NCBI GenBank assembly: GCA_002737625.1
Contig: NSIB01000003.1
Coordinates: 1 to 47,448, forward strand
Origin: Flavobacteriales bacterium
GTDB taxonomy: Bacteria > Bacteroidota > Bacteroidia > NS11-12g > UBA955
DNA length: 47,448 bases
Reading direction: 5' to 3'
The notes under the pieces are model-generated. The model was not told the DNA's origin. It searched no databases and saw nothing but the letters and a program-made list of their open reading frames with translations. Below, in pieces: positions 1-9,761 of the stretch. The stretch's first letter is position 1. The number at the start of each line of letters is the position of its first letter. The position numbers and the translations under genes were made by a program.

Positions 1-185
1 CTAGCTGTATCGCAGAGTAGCTACGTGCGGAATAGATAAGCGCTGAAAGCATCTAAGCGCGAAACTAGTCTCAAGATGAGTTTTCCTTTAAGGGTCGTAG
101 AAGACTACTACGTTGATAGGCTACAGATGTAAATACAGTAATGTATGAGTCGAGTAGTACTAATTACCCGTAGACTTACCTTTAA
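1..185 (+). rRNA. 23S ribosomal RNA, 3' end (partial)
   Basis: Sequence resembles the conserved 3' end of 23S rRNA (gttgatagg...gtcgagtagtactaattacccg) and lies just upstream of 5S; the exact 3' boundary is approximate. Confidence 0.85.
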
Positions 186-236
186 CTCTTTATTATTTCT
201 TATTTCCAGCATTTGTCATAGACTTTTAAGACCTTA

Positions 237-345
<109 letters not shown>

Positions 346-356
346 TTTATTAAGAC

Positions 357-387
357 AAAAAACCTGACCTTACGGTCGGGTTTTTTT
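357..387 (+). terminator. Rho-independent terminator of the rRNA operon
   Basis: aaaaaacctgacc-ttac-ggtcgggtttttttt hairpin with T-tract just after 5S. Confidence 0.85.
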
Positions 388-491
388 GTTTATTGCGGTT
401 TTACGCAGAATGGGATTCAACATAGCATTTAGCTGGTACTTTGTCCAGCAATCTGTAATGAAAGTTATTTTTTTATTCTAATTAATTCAAG

Positions 492-1292
492 CTACTGCGA
501 TCTTTCAATCCGCTTCACCTCATCCCACATCGCATCCATTTGTTCCAATGTTAAATCATTGAGAGACAGCCCTTTCGATTCAGCAATGCTTTCAATCGCC
601 TTGAATCTTCTGATGAACTTATGGTTGGTTAACTCCAACGCATCATCTGGATTGATACCACTTAATCGTGCGAAATTTACCAGCGCAAATAAGTAATCGC
701 CAAATTCGGCCTCTTTATCCGCCTTGTTGTCCGCCTCCTGAAATTCTTGCCACTCTTCCTCCACCTTTTTATAAGCATCTTCCGGATTATTCCAATCAAA
801 TCCAACCTGAGATGCCTTCTCCTGCATGCGATAGGCCTTTACTATTCCTGTTAATCCCTTTGGAACGCCATTTAATATGCCATTCTTCTTGGTGCCCTTT
901 TCTTTGATTTTGATCTGCTCCCAATTCTGTTTCACCTTGTCTGAGTCGTTTGCTTCCACATCGCCATAAATATGTGGATGTCGTCGGACGAGCTTTCCAA
1001 TTAATGATTCGATGACATGCCCAACATTGAATTCATTGGTTTCCGAGGCGATCTTACAATAAAATACAATGTGTAGCAGAATGTCGCCGAGTTCTTTCTT
1101 TATCTCCTCTGAATCTTTTTGTATGATGGCATCCGATAATTCAAACGTCTCTTCAATTGTTAGCGTTCGGATGGTCTCCATAGTTTGCTCTTTATCCCAC
1201 GGACATTTTTCGCGCAATTCGTCCATCACATCCAATAACTTTGAAAATTGGTCTAGTATTTCGGCTCTGTGCATTTTGTGTTTTGTAATCAT
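492..1292 (-). CDS. mazG: Nucleoside triphosphate pyrophosphohydrolase MazG
   Basis: KCPWDKEQT...EETFELSDAI...ELGDILLHIVFY and a second MazG half (EEEWQEFQEA..EFGDYLFALVNFAR). Confidence 0.92.
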   Translation of the reverse strand: MITKHKMHRAEILDQFSKLLDVMDELREKCPWDKEQTMETIRTLTIEETFELSDAIIQKDSEEIKKELGDILLHIVFYCKIASETNEFNVGHVIESLIGKLVRRHPHIYGDVEANDSDKVKQNWEQIKIKEKGTKKNGILNGVPKGLTGIVKAYRMQEKASQVGFDWNNPEDAYKKVEEEWQEFQEADNKADKEAEFGDYLFALVNFARLSGINPDDALELTNHKFIRRFKAIESIAESKGLSLNDLTLEQMDAMWDEVKRIERSQ

Positions 1293-1355
1293 TCTTGATT
1301 TACCATCTTACTTCTTTACTGACTGATTGCTTAATAATTCGTTGCTTCTTGGAAT

Positions 1356-2423
1356 CTATTTGCTCTCAAGAATCAAATCCATAATGGCCAAGGCACACAT
1401 CGCTTCAACAATTGGAACAGCCCTCGGTAATACACAGGGGTCATGTCGGCCCGTGGCTGCAATTGTTACGTTTTCACCCAATTTATTCAGGGTGTTTTGT
1501 TCTTTGCCGATGGTTGAAGTAGGTTTAAAGGCCACCTGAATTTTAATGTCGTCCCCGGTACTCATGCCACCGATGATCCCTCCACTGTGATTGGTTCTTG
1601 TGCTAACCCCGTTTGAATCACTGACCCATTCATCGTTATGCTCCGAACCCTTCATCGTAGCGGCAGAAAAGCCATCGCCAAATGAAATGCCCTTAACCGC
1701 GTTGATATTCAATAAATACTGACCCAAAACGGATTGCAATTTACCGAATACGGGTTCTCCGATACCTTTGGGCATTCCGCTGATATTGCATTGGATTACT
1801 CCGCCTAAACTGTCTTTTTCTAATTTTGCCATTTCAATGGCCTCAATCATGGCTTCGCTTGTCTGTTCATCCCAGCATCGTACACGGCTTCTTTCAATGT
1901 CTGATGCAATAGGCGTGGATTGGGTTTTTGGGGCGATGATTGTATAGATTTGATTTACCCACCCGGTTATGGTGATGCCTTGTTTTTCTAAATATTGATT
2001 GGCCATTGCACCAGCGGCGACCCAGCCTGCGGTAGTTCTGGCACTGCTTCTTCCTCCACCACGGTGATCCCTATGTCCGTATTTGGCATCATATAACAAA
2101 TCAGCATGGCCAGGTCTGTAAATATCCTTTAATTCATCGTAATCCGCCGACTTCGCATCAGTATTTGGAATGAGAATGGTAATCGGAGAACCCAGGGTTT
2201 TTCCTTCAAACAGTCCAGAGATGATTTCCACTTCATCGCTTTCATTGCGGGCAGTAGTGATTGCACTTTGTCCAGGACGTCTGCGCTGCATAGATTGTTG
2301 CAATGCCGCCATATCAATCTCAACATTTGATGGATATCCATCTATCACAACCCCAATGGCAGTCCCGTGGCTTTCACCAAAAGAGGTGATGGTTAAATTC
2401 TTGCCGATGCTATTTCTTGCCAT
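1356..2423 (-). CDS. aroC: Chorismate synthase
   Basis: MARNSIGKNLTITSFGESHGTAIGVVIDGYPS...RRPGQSAITTARNE...HRDHRGGGRSSARTTA; start placed at the internal Met. Confidence 0.95.
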   Translation of the reverse strand: MARNSIGKNLTITSFGESHGTAIGVVIDGYPSNVEIDMAALQQSMQRRRPGQSAITTARNESDEVEIISGLFEGKTLGSPITILIPNTDAKSADYDELKDIYRPGHADLLYDAKYGHRDHRGGGRSSARTTAGWVAAGAMANQYLEKQGITITGWVNQIYTIIAPKTQSTPIASDIERSRVRCWDEQTSEAMIEAIEMAKLEKDSLGGVIQCNISGMPKGIGEPVFGKLQSVLGQYLLNINAVKGISFGDGFSAATMKGSEHNDEWVSDSNGVSTRTNHSGGIIGGMSTGDDIKIQVAFKPTSTIGKEQNTLNKLGENVTIAATGRHDPCVLPRAVPIVEAMCALAIMDLILESK

Positions 2424-2454
2424 GTTGTGTTTATTGTTCAAGTTATTTGTACGA

Positions 2455-3048
2455 CTACCAAGTATGGTCGATCTGGATTTTGGGTCCTTCTGGCGTTCCA
2501 ACAAAAATCAAACTGAAACGACCGCTCAAAGTATCGTGGGTAGGTGTATTTTTTTGAATGACTTCCCATCTTCCGATGACTTGCGCGATGTATGCCGATT
2601 CATTGACCCATCGGATTTCGTCGCGATGAAATGTGAGTTTCCCCATGGCGTCTTTATCTGGGTAGCCCTTTTTATAAGAATCCGTAATTTCTTGCCAGCT
2701 CGTTTTTACTTTTTTGCTGGTAATGAATCGTACGCTTGAATCTTTGATGTATCCCGACATAAAAACGTCGATGTTCGCATCATTCCAACCCTTCAGTTGA
2801 AAATCTAGAACTTTATTTACTTCGTCTAGCGTATATGCAAAAACACTTTGACTCTTGGATAGATTAGTTGCTGCGTCGGAACTACCACTTTGATAGCGAT
2901 AGATAAACGATATGATCGTGCACACCATGGCAAAAATTGCCAGAATCCAAGTTTTTCGGTTGTCAGGCCCCTTCTTCTCGTTAACAGTTTCTATTGTATT
3001 GTTGATTGGGTTTTGCGAATTCATAGGGTTGGCTATTAACTTATTCAA
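2455..3048 (-). CDS. Membrane-anchored NTF2/SnoaL-like (DUF4440-type) protein
   Basis: N-terminal TM segment (WILAIFAMVCTIISFIY) followed by an NTF2-like pattern (VLDFQLKGWNDANIDVFMSGYIKDSSVRFIT...GRWEV). Confidence 0.65.
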   Translation of the reverse strand: MNKLIANPMNSQNPINNTIETVNEKKGPDNRKTWILAIFAMVCTIISFIYRYQSGSSDAATNLSKSQSVFAYTLDEVNKVLDFQLKGWNDANIDVFMSGYIKDSSVRFITSKKVKTSWQEITDSYKKGYPDKDAMGKLTFHRDEIRWVNESAYIAQVIGRWEVIQKNTPTHDTLSGRFSLIFVGTPEGPKIQIDHTW

Positions 3049-4396
3049 AGGTACACTTCTTCAATTGCTCCCAAAACTGCGGGAAAGATTTTTCTACACA
3101 AGCGGTGTCGGTAAAACTCAAAGCGGGAATCCATGGTTTTAGCGCAGAGAATGCCATTGCAATTCGATGGTCTGATTGGGTATATACATGAAGTTGGGCA
3201 GGGAAGAAGCGGCCAGAACAATTCAATATCCAATGGTCTTCTGCCTCAGAACCCGACATTGTTAAAGTACATCCTAAGTATTTGATGTTTTCCTGTAATG
3301 CTGATATTCTGTCGCACTCTTTGAATCGCAAATTATGCATACCCGATATTATCACAGATTTTCCCATGATGCACCATCCAACCACCAACGCGGGAACCAA
3401 GTCTGGGTTGTTCTTGAGGTTGATATGTAAGATGTTATCCTGTTTTAAAATTTCTTCATCCTCCGAAAAATGCAAGGGAATATCAATGGTTGTTGGGTAC
3501 CTTGAAATCAGAATCCCGCTATCGGTTTCCCTCGTTTCAATGCCCAAATGAGTGCCCAAAGTGTACAACGCGGCATCGCCCTGGGAACTGTGCTTGTTTA
3601 AGTCAGTGATTTCTAGGTCTAAATTACCTAAAGAATTATCCATCTTCAATCCCAGGAGTTCTATCGTTGCATTCTTCGGCATACCCAATAGAAGTGGGTA
3701 AAAGAATGCGGCTGAACTCCAGTCAGATTCTAGTATATCTGCAGGTAATATTTTGTTTGAACTTTGATATTCGCCTTTTATTGTTATGTGGATTTCGGCG
3801 CCCACGGCAGCACTTACTGTTTCAATTCCCATGCGATTCATCAAATCAATGGTCATCTTTATATAAGCCTGGGAATGTGAACTGTCTGTGATGATCAGGT
3901 TTTTATTCCCTTTAAACAATGGGGCAATCAGCAGCAATGCACTGGCAAATTGAGAACTAACCGCCGCGCTGATGCGAACATCGGACCATTCTTTTATACC
4001 GCCTTTGATGGAAATTGGAGTAAATCCAGCTCGATCAGAATAACGAATATCGGAGCCCATAGAATTTAACGCAGTAACCAAAGGTTCAATACTTCGGCTG
4101 TTTAAACTGTCATTGCCGGCAATTTCGCAGGGTGCAGTAAAATTCGCAGCTGCGAATGCTGTAAATAGTCGACATGGTGTACCCGCATCTTGAAAGTAAT
4201 AGGAAGGTAATCCACTTTGATTTATACCGGTGAGAGCGTTTATCAGCAATTGCGTGTCTCTACAACCATTGGCGACAATGTGTGAATTTTTTTCAAGCCA
4301 TGTTTTTAGATTGCCTTGTCCGGCCATGGCGATCATAGCGCGGTTTAGCAAACTTTTACTTAACGGGAGCTCAATCTGGATGGCTAACATAGTCAT
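3041..4396 (-). CDS. aroA: 3-phosphoshikimate 1-carboxyvinyltransferase (EPSP synthase)
   Basis: LPLSKSLLNRAM, QDAGTPCRLFTAFAA, SSQFASALLLIAPLF, ESDWSSAAFFYPL, HNLRFKECDRI, QSDHRIAMAFSAL. Confidence 0.9.
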   Translation of the reverse strand: MTMLAIQIELPLSKSLLNRAMIAMAGQGNLKTWLEKNSHIVANGCRDTQLLINALTGINQSGLPSYYFQDAGTPCRLFTAFAAANFTAPCEIAGNDSLNSRSIEPLVTALNSMGSDIRYSDRAGFTPISIKGGIKEWSDVRISAAVSSQFASALLLIAPLFKGNKNLIITDSSHSQAYIKMTIDLMNRMGIETVSAAVGAEIHITIKGEYQSSNKILPADILESDWSSAAFFYPLLLGMPKNATIELLGLKMDNSLGNLDLEITDLNKHSSQGDAALYTLGTHLGIETRETDSGILISRYPTTIDIPLHFSEDEEILKQDNILHINLKNNPDLVPALVVGWCIMGKSVIISGMHNLRFKECDRISALQENIKYLGCTLTMSGSEAEDHWILNCSGRFFPAQLHVYTQSDHRIAMAFSALKPWIPALSFTDTACVEKSFPQFWEQLKKCTFE

Positions 4397-5459
4397 TCAA
4401 TACTTGAATTATGGCCTCGGGTGATACTACTATGTTATAATCACATTCTCCCGGGGCAAAGGCCATAGAGAACAATAGTTTTTCATGGTTATTCTTTTTA
4501 TCGGCACGGATATAGTTCATCAACGCCGGAATGTTATCCTGGCTAAAATGAATGGGAGTAAATAATTTTTGAATCATCGTTTTTAAATTCTGATGCAATG
4601 ATTCAGTCGCCTCCCGTTGGGGCGATGATTGAATGGCTAATGCCGATTCCATTACAAGTCCCCAAGCAATGGCGTAACCATGGGGAATGGACTTTTCCTG
4701 GTTGAGACTAAAAGATTCCAGGGCATGGCCGATACTATGACCCAGGTTTAACAATTTCCGCTGTCCTTTTTCTTCGAAATCAGCAGTCACAATGCGTGAT
4801 TTGATTTTAATATTCCATTTCAAGATACTCAACCAAACTTGGTGGTCGTGGGTGTTTGGAATCGGTTGCTGCACCTGTGTCCAAGCTTTTCCACCCAATA
4901 AGATTCCGTGCTTGATTACTTCGCCCCACCCGCTTAAAATTTCATTTTCGGGTAGGGTTTTTAACCAATGCGGGGTGATGAAAATGTGAGTGGCTTGAGA
5001 AAAAGTGCCGATGTAATTTTTGTAATGACCCAGATTGATTCCCGTTTTTCCACCAACCGAAGCATCAACCATCGCCAACAGGGTAGTAGGGATGTTCCAA
5101 AATTCAATGCCCCTTAAATAAGTGGATGCACAGAATGCCCCAACATCACAGAGTGCACCACCTCCAATATTTATAATTAGAGAACTGCGTTGCGCGTTAT
5201 TATCTTTTAGCCAAATATAAATCGTTTCGCAGATGGTGAGATTTTTGGCATCTTCGCCATCGGGAATAGATAGGATATGGGATTCGGGTATTCCACCTAC
5301 GCAGTCATCAATGAGCGATAAACAAAGGGAATGGGTTGATTGGCTGCATAAGAAAAAGACATCGGGTTTTGAAGCGATGTTGGCGTCTGAAATGTTATCA
5401 AACCTCGACGATAAAGCTTCAGAAAACTCTGTGGCGATATCCAAGCCACACCAAATCAT
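4371..5459 (-). CDS. aroB: 3-dehydroquinate synthase
   Basis: INIGGGALCDVGAFCASTYLRGIEFWNIPTTLLAMVDASVGGKTGINLG...LLNLGHSIGHALE. Confidence 0.95.
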   Translation of the reverse strand: MIWCGLDIATEFSEALSSRFDNISDANIASKPDVFFLCSQSTHSLCLSLIDDCVGGIPESHILSIPDGEDAKNLTICETIYIWLKDNNAQRSSLIINIGGGALCDVGAFCASTYLRGIEFWNIPTTLLAMVDASVGGKTGINLGHYKNYIGTFSQATHIFITPHWLKTLPENEILSGWGEVIKHGILLGGKAWTQVQQPIPNTHDHQVWLSILKWNIKIKSRIVTADFEEKGQRKLLNLGHSIGHALESFSLNQEKSIPHGYAIAWGLVMESALAIQSSPQREATESLHQNLKTMIQKLFTPIHFSQDNIPALMNYIRADKKNNHEKLLFSMAFAPGECDYNIVVSPEAIIQVLNDYVSHPD

Positions 5460-6367
5460 GATTTGATTTTTTCGTATCGTTGGCTGTTGGTGGGGTCGAT
5501 TTCTGATAGAAATTTCGACATCGCCGTTTTTTCAGGAACAGATGCTCCTTTGTATATTTCTATTAACTCAGGCCATTTGGTAGAGAAGAAGGATTTTTGC
5601 AATAAGCAGTTTTGAAATATCGACTGGGTTTCTTTGAGTTTTTTGATATTCTCGGTAATACTTTTTCTGGCTTGCTCGGGGTTTGCTGCAAATTGGTCCA
5701 TTCCCTTGCGATGATAATTGTAAGTAAGCAAACGAAGGTCTTTAAATCTTGGGTTTGTTAGGTTCTCGGCCAAGTAGAATCTGTTTCTGATACCTTTTCC
5801 GTCACCTTGATTCCATCCCATTTTATTGGTCATTATGGAAACCATGCTCTGCATTTTCGAGAAATAAGGGGATCCGCCCAATTCTGAAAAACTGTCGAAA
5901 TCCATTCCAATCGCTAAGTTGACATAATAAGCGAGTAGGGTGGTGAAGTCGTTCATGTTCATGTTTTCCTGATATTCGAGGTTTTCGAATTCACGATAGC
6001 TAAAATTGATGTCCTCGTCGTTGAACTGAAAAATGGTTGTCTTGTAAGTAGAATTATATGTCGGCCTAACCACCTGAAACTGCATGGAGCCTGAAAAGTC
6101 GTTGTTGTTGATTGCTGTGATATCGAAAAACAGGCTAAACTCAATTTTTTCCTGTGTTGTTATGTTCTCATCGGTCCATTTTCTCGTGTTGATGAACTGC
6201 TGAGCGGCATTTTGCAAAGTTTGTAACACCTGTTTGTCGGTCATTTGAACACGGGGTGCAACAATTTGGATGTTCGCTTTTATTTCTTGCGAAAAGAGGC
6301 TGGGAATAGTCATCGCAAGTGCAATAACAACGAGGAATTTCCTCAAGGGGGTTGCGGTGTAGTTCAT
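5456..6367 (-). CDS. DUF4835 family protein
   Basis: Signal peptide plus DUF4835-like body (IQIVAPRVQMTDKQVLQTLQNAAQQFINTRKWT...); in the conserved position after coaBC; ATGA overlap with the coaBC stop. Confidence 0.8.
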   Translation of the reverse strand: MNYTATPLRKFLVVIALAMTIPSLFSQEIKANIQIVAPRVQMTDKQVLQTLQNAAQQFINTRKWTDENITTQEKIEFSLFFDITAINNNDFSGSMQFQVVRPTYNSTYKTTIFQFNDEDINFSYREFENLEYQENMNMNDFTTLLAYYVNLAIGMDFDSFSELGGSPYFSKMQSMVSIMTNKMGWNQGDGKGIRNRFYLAENLTNPRFKDLRLLTYNYHRKGMDQFAANPEQARKSITENIKKLKETQSIFQNCLLQKSFFSTKWPELIEIYKGASVPEKTAMSKFLSEIDPTNSQRYEKIKS

Positions 6368-7590
6368 CAATGAGTTTGGTTTAACCATTCTGATAAAGAT
6401 TGAAGGAGTTGCTTTGCGATTTCGGTTTTGGAAGCGGTAGGAATTTGCCATTGTTTTCCATCCTTGCAGAAAACGGTTACGGAATTGGTATCCATACCAA
6501 ACCCGGCTTCGGGGTTGCTTTGTAAATTAAGAACGATGCAATCTAGGTTTTTCTTTTGCAATTTGCCTAGCGCATTTTCGTTTTCATTTTCTGTTTCTAG
6601 CGCAAATCCAATGGTGATTTGGTTTTGACGTTTTTGATTCGATAGTTCACTAAGTATATCGGGATTCTTTTTCAATGTAAGCGTAATAGAATCCTCAGAC
6701 TTTTTGATTTTCTGCGATGCGATTTCAACCGGAGCATAATCTGCAACAGCCGCCGCCATGATTAAGATATCGCAATGCGGGAAAAGGTCTAGACATTTAT
6801 TGTACATATCCTTGGCGCTGAGGGCAGGGTATACGTTACAATTATCAGGCAATGCTACACTAACCGAGCTATAAACCAAGTCCACTGTTGCGCCCGATTG
6901 AACCAATGCATCGGCGATCGCAAATCCCATTTTACCAGAACTATGGTTGCCAATAAATCTCACGGGATCGATGGATTCTTGCGTGCCACCAGCGGTGATC
7001 AAGACTCTCTTGCCTGTAAAATAATTGGGCGCGGGCAATAATTGACTTTCCAGGATAGCAAAAATTTGTTCGGGTTCTGCCATTCTGCCTTTTCCGGATA
7101 GGCCAGAAGCCAATTCACCTTCTTCGGGATCGATGATGTTAACGCCTTGATCAACGAGTGTTTTGATATTGGCCTGTGTTGATGCGTGGGTCCACATGTC
7201 CAGGTCCATTGCCGGGGCTACCCAAATGGGACATCTTGCGGATAGGACAACAGACATTAATAAATTATCGCATAAACCGTGAGCCATTTTAGCCAAGGTG
7301 TTTGCACCGGCTGGGGCGATTATAATGGCATCAGCCCACAGAGCTAGATGGACATGATTGTTCCATTCGCCCTGGCTATTTTTGAAAAAATCGGATAAAA
7401 CCGGATTTTCGGATAGAACCGAAAGGGTTTGGGGTGTGACAAAAGATTTTGCCGCCTCGGTTACAACGACCTGTACTTCGGCACCCTCCTTTTTGAGAAG
7501 TCGAACCAATTGTGGGATTTTATAAGCGGCGATGCCTCCTGTAATCCCAACAATGATTTTCTTGTTTTTAAAGTGGTTTTTCCGGAGCAT
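6367..7590 (-). CDS. coaBC: Bifunctional phosphopantothenoylcysteine decarboxylase/phosphopantothenate-cysteine ligase
   Basis: KIIVGITGGIAAYKIPQLVRLLKKEGAEVQVVVTEAA...AITAGGTQESIDPVRFIGNHSSGKMGFAIADA. Confidence 0.95.
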   Translation of the reverse strand: MLRKNHFKNKKIIVGITGGIAAYKIPQLVRLLKKEGAEVQVVVTEAAKSFVTPQTLSVLSENPVLSDFFKNSQGEWNNHVHLALWADAIIIAPAGANTLAKMAHGLCDNLLMSVVLSARCPIWVAPAMDLDMWTHASTQANIKTLVDQGVNIIDPEEGELASGLSGKGRMAEPEQIFAILESQLLPAPNYFTGKRVLITAGGTQESIDPVRFIGNHSSGKMGFAIADALVQSGATVDLVYSSVSVALPDNCNVYPALSAKDMYNKCLDLFPHCDILIMAAAVADYAPVEIASQKIKKSEDSITLTLKKNPDILSELSNQKRQNQITIGFALETENENENALGKLQKKNLDCIVLNLQSNPEAGFGMDTNSVTVFCKDGKQWQIPTASKTEIAKQLLQSLSEWLNQTH

Positions 7591-7891
7591 CGGGGATTCT
7601 CCAGTAGGTTTTTTGATCGTCAAACTCCTGCGTAGCCATCAAAGTAGGTTTTGGCATGCGCTCATACATCATCGAGATTTCAATTTGTTCTCTATTTTCT
7701 TGAATTTCTTCCAAGTTGTCTGAGTCATTAATAAATGGCTCCAAACGATTGTGCAACTCTTCTTTTTGCTTTTCAGCGATTTGATTTGCACGCTTAGAAA
7801 TGATGATTGCACTCAAGTAAATGTTGTCGGTCTCTTGCTCTAAATTGCGCAAGTCACGTGTTTCGGCATTACGGGATATGGGGTTGCTCAT
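7568..7891 (-). CDS. rpoZ: DNA-directed RNA polymerase subunit omega (Bacteroidota type)
   Basis: RDLRNLEQETDNIYLSAIIISKRANQIAEKQKEELHNRL plus synteny between bamD and coaBC. Confidence 0.8.
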   Translation of the reverse strand: MSNPISRNAETRDLRNLEQETDNIYLSAIIISKRANQIAEKQKEELHNRLEPFINDSDNLEEIQENREQIEISMMYERMPKPTLMATQEFDDQKTYWRIPDAPEKPL

Positions 7892-8706
7892 ATGATTTCT
7901 TTCAATTTTGTGATTTCTTTGATGATTTTGATTCGAGTTTCTGATGCATCAGAACTATGTGCGCCGGCAGATCTGTTTGCGTCTAAATAATCGTCGATCA
8001 GATCGATGGCTTTTTCCAATCGTTCGATGCGCTTGGATTCCACGGAGTTCATTCCGTACAAAAACTGTGCCTCGTAGGCTATATATTCCAATTCCTCTTT
8101 TTGTGGGATATCAGGATAAGATTTAAGTGCTAAAACAGCGGCAGCACTGGCCGCCTTAAATTCTGAAATTTGAAAATACTGATTTACCTGCTCAAAGGCT
8201 TTTTTATGAATGCGTTCTCTTAGATTATCGATATGTTCATTGCATTTAGGAATGTAATCCGAGTCCGGATAAGCATTCATGAATTCCTGAATCTCATTCA
8301 CGATGTCAATTGTATTTACTTGGTCTAAATCATAATCTGCCACAGACATATAATCGCAATATAGCGCCATGTAGGAACAATCAATCGCCTTTGGGCTACG
8401 TGTGAATTTGTATGTGAAATCCTTAAATAAGGTACTGGCATCTTCGTAAGCTTTTAAGTAGAAGTAGCAATAAGCAACTTTCACATAGGTTAGTTCAAGA
8501 CTGTCACGCTTGTTCTTGAAATATTCGTCTTTTAGCTGTTCGTACAAAGGCAATGCTCTACCAAAATCTTCTTTGGCATAGAGCTCTTCTGCCTTAGCTA
8601 GTTTGATGGATGCGTTCTTGCCTTTGAAAATTTTTCCATAGTCGCTGCAACCCCCAAGTATTGTAAGGATGGCAACCATTAAAATCAAAATAGACTTGAA
8701 CCGCAT
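7888..8706 (-). CDS. bamD: Outer membrane protein assembly factor BamD (lipoprotein)
   Basis: Lipobox (ILGGCSDYGK), TPR organisation AEELYAKEDFGRALPLYEQL...YLKAYEDASTLFKDF; synteny with rpoZ. Confidence 0.85.
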   Translation of the reverse strand: MRFKSILILMVAILTILGGCSDYGKIFKGKNASIKLAKAEELYAKEDFGRALPLYEQLKDEYFKNKRDSLELTYVKVAYCYFYLKAYEDASTLFKDFTYKFTRSPKAIDCSYMALYCDYMSVADYDLDQVNTIDIVNEIQEFMNAYPDSDYIPKCNEHIDNLRERIHKKAFEQVNQYFQISEFKAASAAAVLALKSYPDIPQKEELEYIAYEAQFLYGMNSVESKRIERLEKAIDLIDDYLDANRSAGAHSSDASETRIKIIKEITKLKEII

Positions 8707-8855
8707 AATAAACTTGCAAATATAAGCAAAATCAAGGATTTTTGTATTAAAATCGACTGGGATTCTAGGGTGTTGGTCAGATTATTGTGTATTGCACCAA
8801 TCTCTTGAAAACTTGTGCATACATAGCCGTCTTTTATCGTCAATTTTGAACCTTT

Positions 8856-9713
8856 ATGGAATCCCTCAATATTGTTTCATCCATGGTCACTATGGCTACA
8901 CAAATTCGGCGCGATATACTTCGCATGGTTCATGCTGTATCCAGTGGGCACCCTGGTGGTTCTTTGGGCTGTGTGGATTATTTTACTGCGTTGCATTTTC
9001 ATTTCATGAAGCACAATGCGGCCAATTTTAACATGAGTGGAAATGGGGAAGACGTTTTCTTTTTGAGTAATGGGCACATTTCGCCGGTTTATTACAGTAC
9101 GTTGGCTCGCTCGGGTTACTTTCCAGTAGCAGAGTTGGCCACTTTTCGTAAATTGAATTCAAGGCTACAAGGTCACCCCGCAACCCACGAGCACCTTCCA
9201 GGTATTCGTGTTGCGACAGGCTCTTTGGGACAGGGTTTGAGCGTAGCGTCCGGCTTGGCGCTTCAGAAAAAAATTGATCATGATACTCACACGGTTTGGG
9301 TGGTTACCGGCGATGGAGAATTGCAAGAAGGTCAGATTTGGGAGGCGGTAATGTTTGCGGCCCACCGAAAATTGGATAATATGATCGTTGCGGTTGATTT
9401 CAATCAGAAACAAATTGATGGATCTACAGGCGATGTGATGGGCTTAACGGAGTGGACGTCGAAATTCTTGGCCTTTGGCTGGGAAGTGTTGGAAATGGAT
9501 GGTAACAACTGGGATAGCATCATGAAAGTGATTCCCGAGGCCCAGTCTAAGTTGGGTGGCGGCAAGCCGATTGTGATCATCATGAAAACTGAAATGGGGC
9601 AGGGTGTTGACTTTATGATGGGCACACATGCTTGGCATGGTAAGGCTCCGAACGATGAACAGTTGGAGCGTGCGTTGGCACAATTGCCTGAGACGGCACA
9701 CGGAGATTATTAA
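8856..9713 (+). CDS. Transketolase, N-terminal (TPP-binding) subunit
   Basis: VHAVSSGHPGGSLGCVDYFTALHFHFM...GSLGQGLSVASGLAL...VVTGDGELQEGQIWEAVMFAAHRKLDN. Start codon uncertain (8856, or the downstream Met MATQIRRD). Confidence 0.9.
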   Translation: MESLNIVSSMVTMATQIRRDILRMVHAVSSGHPGGSLGCVDYFTALHFHFMKHNAANFNMSGNGEDVFFLSNGHISPVYYSTLARSGYFPVAELATFRKLNSRLQGHPATHEHLPGIRVATGSLGQGLSVASGLALQKKIDHDTHTVWVVTGDGELQEGQIWEAVMFAAHRKLDNMIVAVDFNQKQIDGSTGDVMGLTEWTSKFLAFGWEVLEMDGNNWDSIMKVIPEAQSKLGGGKPIVIIMKTEMGQGVDFMMGTHAWHGKAPNDEQLERALAQLPETAHGDY

Positions 9714-9761
9714 TGGCATGATAATGGATTGACGGGCATCGAGTTATCCAAAATACAAACT

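Noticed and set aside
2170-2739. 189-aa plus-strand ORF
   Set aside because: Antisense across the aroC/NTF2-like genes; no recognisable domain.
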